Shown: positions 49,201 to 63,400 of the stretch, one piece after another
How positions within the stretch are numbered: position 1 is the stretch's first letter
Layout: the number at the start of each line of letters is the position of its first letter
NCBI GenBank assembly: GCA_019722365.1
Contig: JADFUC010000750.1
Span: 806,001 to 870,000, forward strand
From: Lithospermum erythrorhizon
Lineage: Eukaryota > Streptophyta > Magnoliopsida > Boraginales > Boraginaceae
Length of the DNA stretch: 64,000 bases
Direction: 5' to 3'
The notes under the pieces: model-generated
The model's input: only the letters and a program-made list of their open reading frames with translations
Database searches by the model: none
Told to the model about the DNA's origin: nothing
Program-made: the position numbers and the translations under genes

Positions 49201-52200
49201 AACTCGAGTTAACAACTTCACCAATATAAAGTTTATCCACAAGCAGTTTGAAATAAACCAAAGCTTCACCCTTCCCCCAAATGCAATTTTTGAAAAGAGT
49301 GTGCATCAATGAAACAAGAGCACGTAGATAAGGCTCCTTAATTCTCTCTACAGTATCATATGAAGTGGGGCATACATAGGGAAGACTGAGCTCATCAATT
49401 GTGCTATTCAAAAGAGCACCATCAAGCAACATGTTGATAAGAGGATCCAACAAGCCATCTTGAGATGTTAGTTCTTTCACATAATTGGTCAACGCAGGCA
49501 AGAATGAGCTTAAAGCACTGCCACCAGGCCACTCCCAGGTGCACAAGATCTCAGCAGCCAGCCAGGCACGAGAGTTCTGATGCACAGACATTGGGGGAGC
49601 TACGCTACTCCCCCGATCTACAGCATCACCAACAACTCTACCAAATCCAATTTCTAATATTAGTTTGTCAACGAGCCTGACAAACTTGCGACCTTGTTCC
49701 TGCCACAAAACATCAATTAAATCATATCATCAAAAGCATCAGTGATAGCAACAATGTACGCAAGCATCGCCACTTGCGACCTTGTTCGTGCCACATGTAT
49801 GAACTGACAGAACTTGGGATACACAAAATCATTAGTGTAATTCTTATTTATCTTGGAGCCACTTGCAAACTAAGATTATGAAATCACAAATAACAAATCT
49901 GACAGAATTGAAGGACAGGAAACAAATGAAAGACGCTGCTCACTTTGGAAGAATTTTCAATATCTGAGATGGTTGATGATGCTGGAGAGCCTGGCACTAA
50001 ATATAGTGGCCAAATGCTATCCTTTCCCAGGAGTTGATCTAAAAGATCTTGCTCCTCTAGTTGATTTAGGAGGACACCATCAAGAATCTCAAGTATCGAA
50101 GAGCAGCAAAAGGATGTGATTATTTCAGCATCCAATTTGTCTTCCTTGAAAATCATATACCTTACTGATTGTACCAGAATACTTCTCAATAATTGTCGAC
50201 TTCTTACACTCAGATTTTTTATACAACTGCCAACAAGTTTACGTAAGGCATGAACAGGTTCGTAGAAAGCCAATCCAGCGTTACGCATCAGTTTATCTCC
50301 ACTATCATTAAAATCATTTCCCAGTTTCAGTTCCCAATCAATTACACATACTGCACCTATGATACATGGAACCAACTCAGACTCCCCATCAAATGCCTTT
50401 AAGCAAAAGAAGCTACCTTCCAATACTTCAATGGCAAAATGAGCCATATCAACGGCGTCGATTTGTGAAGGTATAAGCCGATCATCATCATTCACTTCTG
50501 TTCTCAATAAAGAGCATACATCCTTCACCCACAAGGATGTCGAATCCAACATGAAGCTCATCAGTTTTAGCAGAAGATCCTTGTATACCAGCAAGATTGT
50601 TTTTCTTGATAGAAAAGAATTGGTGTCATCTGTTGTTGAACCACCAAGAACAGCACTGTAAACATGAAGGGGAAAAAAAAGAATCAGCCAAGAAAATGAG
50701 TAATAAATATCACATCGAAAGTATTAAGTATTAATAAGTATAGGGTGAAAGCTTGGATGTAACCAAAGAAGCAATTCTATTAGCGAATTTCAAGTGAAAA
50801 AGATGATTCTAATACGTTATACATAATTATTCATCATAAAAACTGATATTTCTAACCATAAGAATTGTGCATCCGAGGTCCTAGTCGTAGTTGGAGATGA
50901 ACGAGCAACACAGAGAGCAGCCGAATCCAAAAGCTCATGATGCCAGCAGTCGGGATAAGATTCTTGCAGATAAACCTTCTCTCTAATTTTACTCCGTGCT
51001 TTCTCCATAAGCATTGCCAACATAGATGTGAAATCAGAGCCCAAACCTTTTGAACTGATTCCAACATTATCCTCTTTGATTGCATATGTAATTATGCTAC
51101 TCCACTGTATTTGAAAACATTCTTCATCAAGTAGTGCTAGCAACAAATCCATTCTGGCATATGTTGAGGACTTGCTTCTCTGAAGGCACCAAGGGATAAA
51201 TTTTCCAGTGAAGGCTTGCAAAAAATTTTGGGTCTCTAATTCACAGCCCACAAGTGCTTGTGTTATTTTGCGGGCTCCGAATATATCTACAGAAACCACT
51301 AGAAACATCACAGCCTTCTCAGAATCCTGTTTTTTGACAAAATAAAACCAAATAGGAGGTGAAATTTGGGAGCCATCAAAAATACTAAGAGGGGTAGTGA
51401 ATGACAGTGAAAAGAACAAAAAAAAGAAAAAACCTCTAGTTCCAAGCAAATAAACAAGAACTGGTCTCATATCTATGTGAATGGCATGAGTCGGATATTT
51501 TTCAGTTTATATCAGAAACAGAACTCTAGGATTCATGCCAAACCTTCTAATGGTTCAATACCCCCAGCACCAAAATCTCAGTAGTTCAGATCAACCACAT
51601 TGTATGATGAGCTATTGACCAAAATCATATGGTTTAGTGACTTACAAGTGTTACAATCAGCGGGAAATTTTTCTCGAGCGTTGGACCAACTAAATGGGCC
51701 AATGGCCATGTCTCGCCTTTCCTGACAGCATGATGATCCATTAATAACAAAAATTTAATGATCTGATCAATACTGCCAGTTGAACTGCTAGTTTGCTGGA
51801 AAAAATCGCTACAGTTCGTTTGGAATTTTGAACTGAAGAGCATTAGAATATCACTTCCAAGAGAGTCGATACCAGAGAGAATTTCAATGATACATCTACC
51901 TAGATCCTCAACATAACCCACAGGAGGCTTAATGCTGACAGTTTCTCTTACTTCAATGATATTTTCTGACTCAACAAGGGATAGATATTCATTCCATAAT
52001 AGTTGTGACAGAATCTCATCAACTAGAGTGCGCTGGAACTTACAAACATCATCGTTTCCATCAAAGAATCTGAAATTGGGTGCATACGAGAAGAAACAAT
52101 CATTAGGGCACTTCAACAAACAATAAATGGACTTTCTAGACTTTTCACTGCAAGAACTGCTTTAATATATAATTGAATGGGGGAAGCACCTTGAAGCATT

Positions 52201-55200
52201 TTTTAAAGCCCAAAGGAAACATTCTTTCACTGCCAAGAAAAATGCTACGCGATCTGAAATGAAGGTCTGGCTGAAGCTCCTTCCTGCCCATAAGCTCTGG
52301 AAAAATTCAAAAAAAAACTTTTCTCCACCCAGAAGTTTAGGAGGCATTGCATCTATAAGTACAATTAAAGCTGGATAAGATATTTTCTGTGAACCAAAAC
52401 ATCCATTCTTGAGAAAATGCCACAGACGGTTCAGTACAGTTTTTTGAATATTAATGGTTGTCCAACTGCCTGGAAATTTTCGACAAAACCACAGCACCAT
52501 GTCCCACATAGAAGAATGACAGGACAGATCCCTCTCTTGTAGTGTACCAAATACAGTAACAGCAAGAGTCTTTACATCTCCTCCACTGATAGCATGAGGA
52601 AGATTCTTAATAAAGCTTCTAAGTGCTGAATATGCAGCTGAACGGATGGCAGTGCTTTTAGACTTCATAAAATCCATGAAAAATTTATGACCAGAAAACA
52701 TCTTCTCAGCACAAGCAACAGCAGTCGCCCGAGCTTTAGAAAAATGCTTTGGTTCTTCTTTCATGCTCTCAAAGCCAGGTCTTTCAGATTGTGGACACAC
52801 CAAAACATCAATAAGTGTTGCTAATGCAAGCAAAGATGCCGAGATGACCTGTTTTTTGGGGGAAACCATCAATCAACTGACAAGAGAGAAGATGACTAAT
52901 GCCTTTTAGGAAGTCTGATAAGTTAACAAGTCGGAAAACGGATAAACATTAGACCTTGACTAAGACCGTAGGTATATTGAAATCTTAAAACAAGAAGCAC
53001 ATGATGCATGCAAAATCTTTAGAGACTGAATTTCTCTGTGCCTCTACGGTAACCACTTAGAATTTATATATGACTTGTACTTCTCAAACTAATCTCTCAT
53101 TTTTGGACTTGGAGAAACATGAAGTTGGTTAGATGGGGAAAAAATGAACCACATCGCATCCTATCTCTAGTAGTACAACACATCTAGATGACTCTTGGAT
53201 TAGGAATGGCGGCTAAAGACGGACTTAACATTAAGCAGACCCCAGACTCATGGTAACCTCAATAGGATTCAACAGACCATCACTGACATAACACACCACA
53301 CACAAGAACTCAAGTCACCCCAAGATACAGATTTATATATGTATGGTCAGAGGTGTGTCAAGCATAGTTGTGAATAGCGCGAATAAGCGGCTATAAGCCC
53401 ATTTCGCGGCGTCGCAGTGGCTCGCTATAGTAGGTTGCGTCGGGGTGGACTCCAAGAAATGCCGCTATAGCGCCGCTATTTCCGCTATAATGACTTCTGA
53501 GGAATTTGGGAGCCCAGTTTATTATCTTATTTTAAACCTTACAATTCAATCTCAAGACACCTTTTTTTCTCTCAAACACCTCCGTTCCATTCTTTTCTTT
53601 TTTCTCATAAATTTTTATTATCGATCTTAAACCACTGAAATAAATGAAGTCACCTCGACCCTTCTGGTCATATAATTTGATTTTATATTTTAATTTTTGA
53701 TTTTTAATTCTAGTTTTGATTTATGTTTCTATAATATCTTTAGTTCTTGATTTATGTTTTATATTTTTACTTGATTTCTTTATTTTGTTTATAATTAACT
53801 TATAATTTGTTTATAATAATATGTTACATTTAATGCTCTATAATTTGTTAATAATTTGTTTATAATTTTGTTTATAATTAATATGTTAATAATTAATTTA
53901 GTTAACTTACTTTAATTTACAATGCGGTAATGAAAAATTCAACTAAATGGTTACAAGTAATGCGAATATTTGAATCATATATCTATTTATATTATATAAG
54001 AAACTCGAAAAACTACATTTACGTATCTTAGCGACACAGCTATAGCTTTGGAGCTTCGCATGACAGAGGCCATGGCTGTATTATGACTTTGGTGTCAAAG
54101 AATGCGTATATAAACTAGACAAACTAGAATTTCACACTCCTAACTAGCTTTAGAAAAATGAAGATAATTAAACACAAAATATAAACTAGGACCAAAAGAA
54201 ATGACAACAAACAAATCGGCTTCTAAGCTAGTAATTACCTGCTGATGCATCTCTTCTAATTCATCGGAAGCAACTGCTTTCTCAGACATTCTTTGGGGGG
54301 TTAGCTTCAGATTTTCCTCCAAATACACAAAAATCTCATTTGTACAATGTATCAAGGCTTCAAGTCTTTTCTCAGGTACAGGGAAAGCTGTCTGATTCAA
54401 AATGGCATAATGCAAACAAGAGCAAGTAGAGTTCCCTTATTAAGTGTTTTCATGTTCCCTTATTAAGTGTTTTCATGCAAAACAGAGACAGATAAATGAC
54501 AGGTTCAACAAAATGGATTCGGCTAAACAGAATCAGCAGAATGCAGCAACAAATCAGGAAGACCAAAACAGTAGCAGATAAGCACGCAAAAGACCATTTA
54601 AAGAGACTTGCATAAATCAGAAAAAAAAACCCATCAAGCTCCAAAGTTAAGGAAAAAGGTGATGAATTTAATGTTGCATAACAAAAAGGTGACGTCTCTT
54701 CCAATGTCTCACCATGATATTTTAGAGAAACTACTCTGAATCATGAACATAGATTTACTGTCACATCTTGCAGATTCACCATGATATTTCAGAAACCTGT
54801 CAATTTTTTTTTCAATTGGAACTTATTGACTTTGTATTCACACCATATTTCAGCTAGCCAAAGGAAACCTCATCTTCTTGTAATGAAACTCGCATTCTGT
54901 CTAATATGTTGTTATCCCTCTTTTTTGTTTTGCATTTTGGAATCCCTAGATTTCCTACTGCCCACTCACTAAAAATGACTTCCCCCGCCCAAAAAAAAAG
55001 AATCATTTTATCAGGTGGGAGTTGGATATGAACCTGAAATGATCTCTTTGCAGCCTGCGAGACTTCATGGCAAGAATCAAATTGAGAAAACCACCATGGT
55101 CCCATTAAGGACTTTAGATACGGAGCCAGGTCCCTTCTGAGAAAAGCATTAAGATCAAAATTTTAACTTATTGCAACACTTTCTTCAAACTATTCATAAT

Positions 55201-58029
55201 AGCTAACAAGATATGATTTCCATTAGGAAGAACATGCATGCTGGAGTTAGATAAGTGAAGGACCCAATTATCACAAATGGATAAAAACTCAGCTGTCCAA
55301 GCACCTGAAAGATCCAGTTCAGAAAAAGTTTTAACTTAAACAATATATTTTGCAGGATTCATCAGTCAGTTATTATCAGGGGAAAAGATTCTAGTGAAAA
55401 GCTTAGAGAGGGAGAATTTGGTGGTGGGGGGAGGGGGACTAAGTCTGCAGATGAAAAGAAAATGTTTATGTGAATTGAGATAATTCTGAAGATTACTACT
55501 CTTACAAGGCAACCTATCAATTAGGATCCGGAATCTATGAAATAAAAACATACCCAAGGATACTGACAATTATAGTCATTGTGTCGTGAGTTGCTCGCCG
55601 TACCTCGCGGTTATAATCAAGTAATAATTTCTTGTATTCAAATGCCTAGAGAAGAAAGACGAGGAAACGATGAGTTGAATGAAATGGTATAATATTGACT
55701 CAGGTTCATCACCTAGGAAAATATGCTTCTTCAGACAAACCAATGAAGCAAAATTAGGCAAGCTTAGGAGAAAGGTAATCACGGAAAGTAATTGGCGGCA
55801 CAAGAAAATAATGATATACAAGGAAACTTATCCAATATTAGTCCATCTCATACGAAGACTATGATGATAAGACCATACGATTTAAACAAATATGAGGCTT
55901 GCATTTGAAGTGCTAGAGCATAAGCATACCCATTGAGAAATGATCGGAACTATCTCGTTCGTAGTTTTTTGCTTTAGCAGCTCAGATAATGAATAAAGAG
56001 CTTTAATCTGCGAAGAAAGCACAAATGTTGGTCAGAGATCACAGGTCTCACTTTATATGAACTTCTTTCAGTTTCATCTGTTGGATTCAATTTGGTGTGA
56101 AACTTCTCAGTCAATATTCAAGCCACTACGGCTGAATCAGGACAGTACACAGCAGTAAATTTATAACGAGTCAAGCACTTCAAAGTAATGATAATAAAGT
56201 AAATAATTTCTGGAGTAAGCAATGTAAAGAGAAGGGAAACAATTATGGGCAGATGGCTGACGCACATATGAGCAGACAATTGTGTTATATTCAACAAAAA
56301 GTGAAAAAATACTATACAATAAAGTAGCAAGAACCAGGCTCCATCTTAAACAATACCTTAGTCGTAGGATCCTTTCTCGCAAGTCTCTTCAAATGCTGTG
56401 CTATTTCACCATCGATATCCTGTAAGGATTGGTATCACCAGAATTCCATAGAGAAATTGTTAAAAGATAATTTTCACGTCTTGCACTATTTACATTACAA
56501 CCCAAGAAAAGGAAGGTTATTGTGGAACAGAACAAATGATGTCAGCAGAAATTTCCAAAGCATACAGTTATGGAAAGGTCAACTAACACCAGTAGATCTG
56601 GGGAGTTTTTAGGGAAACTGTATATTCGGTTATCTTCTTCTTTGAACATAATCAAGTGGCATGGTAATTATTATAAAAGTAGGGCCAAACTTTCGTTTGA
56701 CCATGAGATCACTCTTATGAAAAATATCAGCATCAAGAATTATTTAGTTCAGTAACCAAGTAAATTCACATTCATGTCAACATAATATGTGAACTGAAAG
56801 AAATTGCATCACTTACAATTTACTCAGTATTTTACTTAAAAATTATGACATTCGTTGTAGGAAATTAGAGGAACCTTCAGAAAAGTTTCTGCTTGGCCAA
56901 TGAATGCAAAATCCTATGCATCAAGAGTCGAAACAAAGACCTATGCAGCTAGTATGCAGAAAGACTTAAACTTTAATCACAATATCAATATATAAAGCCA
57001 AATGACACTTAAAGACAACTACTTTTCAACACAAAGACAACTACTTTTCAACACAATGAACAATGCTAAACTCGAACAAATTCTGTTGTAAAGTTCATGT
57101 CTATAATGCCTAGCAAATGCAACTAAATTCTGTTTCAATATCTCAAATACATCAATTACTTAGTTAACACAAGTTAATACCACTCCAAATCTGAACAATA
57201 TCTCTCTACCAAAATAGCCAGAATGACCTTAGTGGTTGGATGCAATAGCCAGAATGACCCTCTGGGCAGAAGGGATATGATAGTCGTATCTAGTTAACAT
57301 ATGTTGCAGCGGTTAAATGCAACGAATATGACACGTCTTACTCCGCTGTTACTTAAATACATAGATTCAAAGTGACTTGAGAGCAACTACACTTCTCACT
57401 AAAATGTGTCCTATAACTTGCATAGTACCCCGCGAAACTTATTGAATTGAATTGCAAGCATAATTCAAACACACAAACAAAAAAAACAGCCAACATAGTA
57501 GTAAAATTAAGACAGTTTAAAGTATTAAAAATAATCATATAGATATAGATATATAAATTTTGTACCTGAAACGGAACAGAATCATCGACGGGGCCAGCAG
57601 TATCGACCCGCGAGCTTCCCACATAACCCCCAAACCCCACAGCCGTCGCACCAGTAGGCAAAAGCGAGGCAGCTAAGCTGCAGCCAAACCCAAATCCACA
57701 ATATCATGAATATACTCTCTCCATTTCAAATTTGAATCTTTCTACTATTTTTAAATAACTTTATAGCTAACATAATAACTTATAATCACATCAAAGTTAT
57801 ATTAAGACTACAAAGTTCGATAATTTTAACCATTACAAATCAAACTTAAACTATACAATCCTTTTGAAATAAAAGGACTAATAAAGTTGTAAATTTAGAA
57901 CAAAAAAACTATAAATAAAAAAATAAAATTTGTTGAATAATAAGAAAACTAAAACCCGAAAATAGGGGGGGACCTGCTGCTAGATGGGCGAGACTTGGTT
58001 CTTGCAGCATCACCTTTAGGCCTTCCCAT
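46204..58029 (-). CDS. LTN1: E3 ubiquitin-protein ligase listerin (16 exons)
   Basis: Minus-strand exons: 58029-57974, 57677-57566, 56419-56357, 56007-55930, 55645-55554, 55136-55034, 54391-54239, 52848-52190, 52069-51646, 51326-50857, 50655-49944, 49699-49018, 48912-47882, 47593-47138, 46833-46603, 46431-46204. They sum to 1850 codons including the stop, 1849 residues (plant listerin is about 1870). Listerin ubiquitinates nascent chains stalled on 60S subunits in ribosome-associated quality control. The N-terminus [20 protein letters not shown] and [10 protein letters not shown], then [21 protein letters not shown] and GPWWFSQFD, are the conserved listerin N-domain. A long helical HEAT-like middle follows. 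An RWD-type region lies in exon 15 and the C-terminal RING in exon 16 ([23 protein letters not shown]; zinc ligands C4HC3). Intron 7 is 1.4 kb and holds a transposon-like insert; intron 1 holds a MITE. Frame is open across all joins. Confidence 0.93.
49684..49795. repeat. duplicated exon-12 splice-acceptor segment in LTN1 intron 11
   Basis: Bases 49684-49707 (exon 12 start plus acceptor) recur at 49772-49795 with one mismatch. The mismatch removes the AG in the outer copy, so only the inner site can splice. Confidence 0.75.
53360..54100. mobile_element. possible hAT-like non-autonomous insert in LTN1 intron 7
   Basis: The left part (about 53365-53495) has AGTTGTGAATAGCG, CGGCTATAAGCC and GCCGCTATAGCGCCGCTATT, the GCTATAGCGGC-type terminus seen in plant hAT relatives. 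The right part (54030-54095) has GCGACACAGCTATAGC and GGCTGTATTATGAC. The middle is AT-rich. Ends are not exactly inverted and no target duplication was found. Confidence 0.4.
54431..54476. repeat. perfect 23-bp tandem duplication in LTN1 intron 6
   Basis: GTTCCCTTATTAAGTGTTTT-CAT twice in direct succession. Confidence 0.9.
57011..57054. repeat. perfect 22-bp tandem duplication in LTN1 intron 2
   Basis: AAAGACAACTACTTTTCAAC-AC twice in direct succession. Confidence 0.9.
57715..57878. mobile_element. degenerate Stowaway-like MITE in LTN1 intron 1
   Basis: The left end TA-CTCTCTCCATTTCAAATTTG and the right end CCTTTTGAAATAAAAGGAC-TA are imperfect inverted partners. About 164 bp. Confidence 0.5.
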
Positions 58030-58389
58030 TATTTCAGCTATTAATTAATTATTAGCAGTGAAATTAATTGAATTGATATGAAAAATGATCAAAGATTTAT
58101 TTTTCATTTTTGCATAGATAATTAGAGATATATAATGATCAAAGAAAGTGGACACCGCCATTGAACTCGGCCCTTTCTTGATCTGGGCCCAACTGCCCAA
58201 CTATCCCATATGAGCTCCTAACCTCGCCTCATAAACCACACCTCTAGAGTTTGAATTTATGGTCCAGATTCGTTTTGAGGATGAATCAAAGGTGAAATCT
58301 GCGGTGAATGTACGATTAGGCGGATTAGTTCGAGATTGGAGAAAAAAAAGGAATTGAACTTTGCATATGAAGAGATGTCAAATGAACTA
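58030..58389. other. 5' flank of LTN1
   Basis: About 360 bases between the LTN1 ATG and the dispersed repeat. It holds the probable LTN1 promoter; no distinct TATA box was chosen. Confidence 0.4.
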
Positions 58390-59270
58390 GCAAGTATGCG
58401 GCCAGGGGATCAGTGGGGTGTCGGGGGATCGTTCCAGCTGGCAGCGGATGATCGGTGGAGTGTCCAATTTGGCCGGTGGGACCGGGATCAAAAAATGATC
58501 CGGGAGCAAACTGATTTTAGCACCATCAGTGGGTCCCACAAGAAATAAAAAAAAAACAAAAAAAAAGGATTGCCCAGCTCGGCGCCACGTGTCCCGTCTT
58601 GCGGTAGGCTGCATTCAGCCGCGACACGTGGCCTTGTTGTGGTAGCGTTGTTTTTTTTACTCATTTTTAAATTGTTTTTTGCACAATAATTAAGCAAAAA
58701 TAAAATAAAAAATTACACCACTATTTTTTTTATTTTCATTTCTATAAATAGAGAGGCCCAGGTTTGTGTCGTTTGGAATGAAAAAAAAATCAAGTTTTTT
58801 ACACATTTTTTATTATTAACTTAATCGACACTATAACGATTTTCGAAAGCTTCGTGGATCATGTATGTTTTATTGTGTGTTTTATTGTATGTTTTCAATA
58901 ATTTATGTATGTTTTCTTATTATGTATGTACTCAAGTTCGAGTGATGAATAATATTGTGTGTTATTTTTAAAAAATATAATATTATTTAGTGTATTAAAA
59001 TATTATGGGATTTTGAAATTCAAAAAAAAATATATACTAGTAAAAATATACTTTTTAAAATATATGAAATAAAAAAAATATTAAAAAATTATTAAAATAT
59101 TTAAAATAATTAAATATTAAAATTATTAAAAATATATATTTTTAAAAATTATAATATTATTTATTAACAATGATAAATTTAATAATTATATATAGAAATA
59201 AATAAGAAATGAAAAATATGGTGGGATATATGTTGGAGTGATGTGGAAGGAGAGAAAAGTAATTTGTATG
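58390..59270. repeat. dispersed repeat, copy B (partner at 27.0-27.6 kb)
   Basis: GC-rich start (GGGATCAGTGGGGTGTCGGG), poly-A tracts, a CTATAAATAGAGAGGCCC TATA-like word near 58742, then TATGTATGTTTT repeats and an AT-rich tail with TTTTGAAATTCAAAAAAAA, as in copy A. Probably a non-autonomous transposon, superfamily not determined. Confidence 0.55.
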
Positions 59271-60439
59271 CTGAATGACAACCACTTTCTTGTGGTACGT
59301 TGGTAAAGTGGGTGTTATTTGAGAGTCTTAGGCTGATAATGGCGGGGAGAGAAGTGTCAGGTGACCTGCATTGCTAGCGGATAACCCCTTCTTGCCCAAA
59401 GCAGTCCTCCTACATCGGAGGCTGACACATTTATACACATACTCAACAGTAAGAAATTGAGGAAATGCCTATTTTGCCCCCCTGTTGTAAGTGTGATAGT
59501 TTACATAGAAATTATTCGGGGTAAAATAGTGATTCCGGTACTAAAAAAAACACTATTTGGGTGTGTGTATATTGTTTCGTCACGGAGGAAGTGGGGTAAA
59601 TGGCCGATACTATGATCCGGGCTTCGTTATTGTGGATATGCGTGGGGAGTTTTAAATAAGTGTTACCTCTCTCAAAAAGCATGTGTAGTCGAGATGAACA
59701 TTATTTTTAAATAGGTTTATCATGATTCACCTTGAAAAATGAAAAAGATTTGAGGCGCTTTGTCCTTCCAAATGTCCCTTACATATATAATCTCCAACCT
59801 TTAGAATTTCACTATTTGTTAGGGCGAGATGTTCATGTGTTGCACTTTGAATGGCTTAATTATTTTATCTAGTTGATAAATATCGGACTTCGTTATCTTA
59901 TTATATTCACGATAAAAACAACTTGTTATATTTTTGCAATTTTATCTATTGAGCATGAAGGGCATTTCGATGCTCGGCTCTTTCCCGATCAAGGCGTGCT
60001 CAAGCCTCGGCTCACCCGAACCAGATCGAATGAGGTGTTCAATATTGTTCGGCTCATGCACAATTCCAACCAATCCTTACATACCAGTGGCTTCATCACT
60101 TAACAAAGCAGAAGTTAATGTTATAAGTAGGGTAGTCTCAATTGGAAATACACAATCCTAACTAAGTAGCCACAGGCTATATAGCACCTGTTCTGTTTCC
60201 ATGTTAGCAACTGCTATCAGTGTGAGATACTCAACATTTGCTTCATTCTCATAATATTCCAATAAAGTATTGCAAATATTCATAGAGCTGGGAGAGAGAG
60301 ACAACGATTGATGTCTCATCATCTCCAGCACCTATTCATATATATGGAAGACAATTACACATCGTATACATATAATTTCAAATGTAATGACCAATTGAAG
60401 ATGCAGTAGGTGTTTGGCTTCTGTCCTCATTGCACTGCT
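59271..60439. other. intergenic, 3' flank of the aminotransferase gene
   Basis: No gene recognised. A GC-richer patch at 59950-60090 has two overlapping short open frames but no domain; it may be a transposon scrap. Confidence 0.4.
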
Positions 60440-63400
60440 TCACATCTTCGACAACGAATAGTCCATCACATCCACAAGGAAATCTACATTGTATAGCATA
60501 CAATGAAGAGGATTTAACATAAAAGAACGAAATTTGACAAACATGAAAATAGGAAGATGATAAAGAATCTGGAGCATTGTGTGACTAACCAGCATCTTCC
60601 TTGGTAAAACAGAGGGGAGGGGTGATTCTAAATACGTTCCCAAAGAATCCACCTTTACCTATAAGCACTCCCAACTCTACAAACACAAAAGCATATCCAG
60701 ATTAGATCTAACAAACTGTTCCAGAAGTATGGGTAGAAATAAATAAAGAGGATCGAACAAGCAACCTTTCATCTGATCCATGATTTGAGCAGTTTCGAGC
60801 TTAGCTGGAGTTTTTGACTCACGATCAGTAACAAGTTCAACTCCAAGAATCAAACCTCTTCCCCTCACATCGCCAATAACTGAAATGATCAAATAAGATG
60901 CAAAAGTGAAACACCATCTAGTTATTAGAAAATATAGTAACTAATAAGAATTGCAATACTTTCGGTCTTTTATGTTGGGAACAGACATACTTTCATACTT
61001 CTCCTTTAGGTTAGACAAACGTTCCTTCAGATATGTGCCCACAGTAAGTGCGTTTTCTTGAAGCTTTTCTTTTTCTATTACCCTGAGAACAGCTAATCCA
61101 GCAGCAGTACACACAGGATTACCACCAAAGGTATTGAAATAATTTCGTCTAGTCAAAACTTCCGCAATCTCTGGCGTGGTAACCACAGCTCCAAGTGGAA
61201 TACCATTGCCGATTCCCTGCAAAATAAATGAAGCTAGTTACAGCGTAGTAAACATACACAATAAATGTAAAGGAAAAAGGCCAGTTGTATATGAGTTATG
61301 ACAGTACTTATTCAATTGGAACACTAGAAACCAAATTCGCCTGAGAGAGTTTCTTATATAGAGATAATATTCACTAAGATAATATTCCGGAAAAAACACA
61401 TTGCAAGACTATTGATATACTGTCGGTTAAGTTACTTAAGAAATCGAAAATTTATCTCTCAGGTTCATCATGAGCAATTTATTTCTTTATTGACGGTGTG
61501 AATATAGTCAATATACAAATGCAGATCACAATATGTACTAGTATTTCACTGACATATCTAATCTTTAAGTACTAAAACCACAGTGAAGAAGAATATTGCA
61601 CCTTTGCCATTGTAACAATATCAGGAGCAACACCATGGCCCTCAAATCCCCAAAAATGGCTACCTGTGCGAGCAAAACCCGACTGGACCTCATCTGCTAT
61701 GCAAAGTCCTCCGGCCTTTTTAACACTATCATAAACCGCTGGCAAGTATCCAGGAGCCAATTCCTTGATCCCACCCACTCCCTATCAAGAAAGCTGAAAA
61801 GTTAGAACTAAAATCTGGGAGAAGACCAAAATTGCATGCAACAAGATGTTGTAAAGTCTCAAACCAGTCCTACTCGGATGATGATCAATTGTAAAAAAAA
61901 GAGTAAATGATCACCTGTATGGCCTCAGCAACAAAACCTGCAACTTGACCTGAAGTTCCATAGGTAATGATATCTTCAACGTCCTTCGCATACTTAAGAC
62001 CGTCTGAGCCAAAAACACCTCGGTATTGGTCTGGGTTCAGTGCATGATGAACTCCACTCTGTTCAAAATTCATCAAATTTGAAAACCATAAAATTGTTAG
62101 GTATCAATCTTCACTAGACACCAGATATTCTCCTTGATTATTGTTAGAAGATAATGGACTTTCAACTTTGATCAACATCTAATAACCAGCCATGGAGTAA
62201 CTTGGATGATTATTTTATTTATTGTTAGATATCATAGACTCATACTAACAAAGATGGATGTGTCATGTGTGTGGTAGATCCATAGGGACCAAACTTCTCT
62301 TGTATCTCTAGTGGCATGAACTTGATTGAACACTTATCTTATTAACTCCCTTTATCATAGAACTATGATTGCCAGTTTTTGGTTGAGCACTAATGAATGT
62401 GATTGCCAACTTATCTAAATATTGACACAAACAAAATGCCATTACATGATGCGAGATTAGTCGGATGTAGTATACCTGGGTAACCTTAAACTTGTAAGTA
62501 CTTTGGGCAGTAGTAGCCATTGTCAATGCAGCATTTCCGTGGTATCCATTCCTGATCGAAATTATATCATCACAACCCGTATACATCTTTGCCATCAATA
62601 TGGCAAGCTCATTTGCCTCTGTCCCAGAATTGGTGAAAAACACAACCTATCCAAATTCAATGTAATCAGAACTCAACAAAAATAGATAATTGTAATCTAT
62701 GATGCATTTTGTAATCAAGCTATTAGCACTTAGTACAAATCAATACATATTTTCATCAACATCAGCACCAACATACCCTATGCCTCTTCAGGCTCCTGCC
62801 TAAGCAGGATAATAGGAGTTCGGATAAAACTGTTACCGAACTGACCCAAGAGTGAAGTGTGAACACTATCTACTACTTTACAATAGATAAGAAGCAATGT
62901 CGTGCAAACACTATCAAAACACATTTGATAACTATAAAAAACCCAAGAACACAAAACCAAAAAGGTTGTTTTTTTTCTATGTTCACACAAAACAACAAAG
63001 TGGAAGCTTTTAAAAAGTACTCCAGCAAAAATTACACTAAAAACAGACTTAGTTTTTATCTCCTAGAATTGAACCAGAAACAAACTTTGGCTACCATTCC
63101 TACCAATCAACGACTAATCAAGATATAATTCAAAGAACAAAATAAGTTAAAATAAAAATGAGACCTTGAGATCACCAGAGAACTTAGAAGCAAGTGCCTC
63201 AGCAAAATCAGCAATAGCTTGATTGAGATACAAAATAGTTGAATGCTGCAAACTCTTTGTTTGGTTAACAATAGCCTCAACTACATCAGGGTGGCAGTGA
63301 CCAACAGACACGGTTGCTATTCCAGCAAACCCATCCAAAAATCTCCTCCCTTTATCATCAAACAAATATTGCATCTTCCCATGAACCAAGTGCAACTACA

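Noticed and set aside
42000..58029. DAP3 and LTN1 as a functional ribosome-related gene pair
   Set aside because: They are convergent, one mitochondrial and one cytosolic in function; no shared promoter or other sign of co-regulation.
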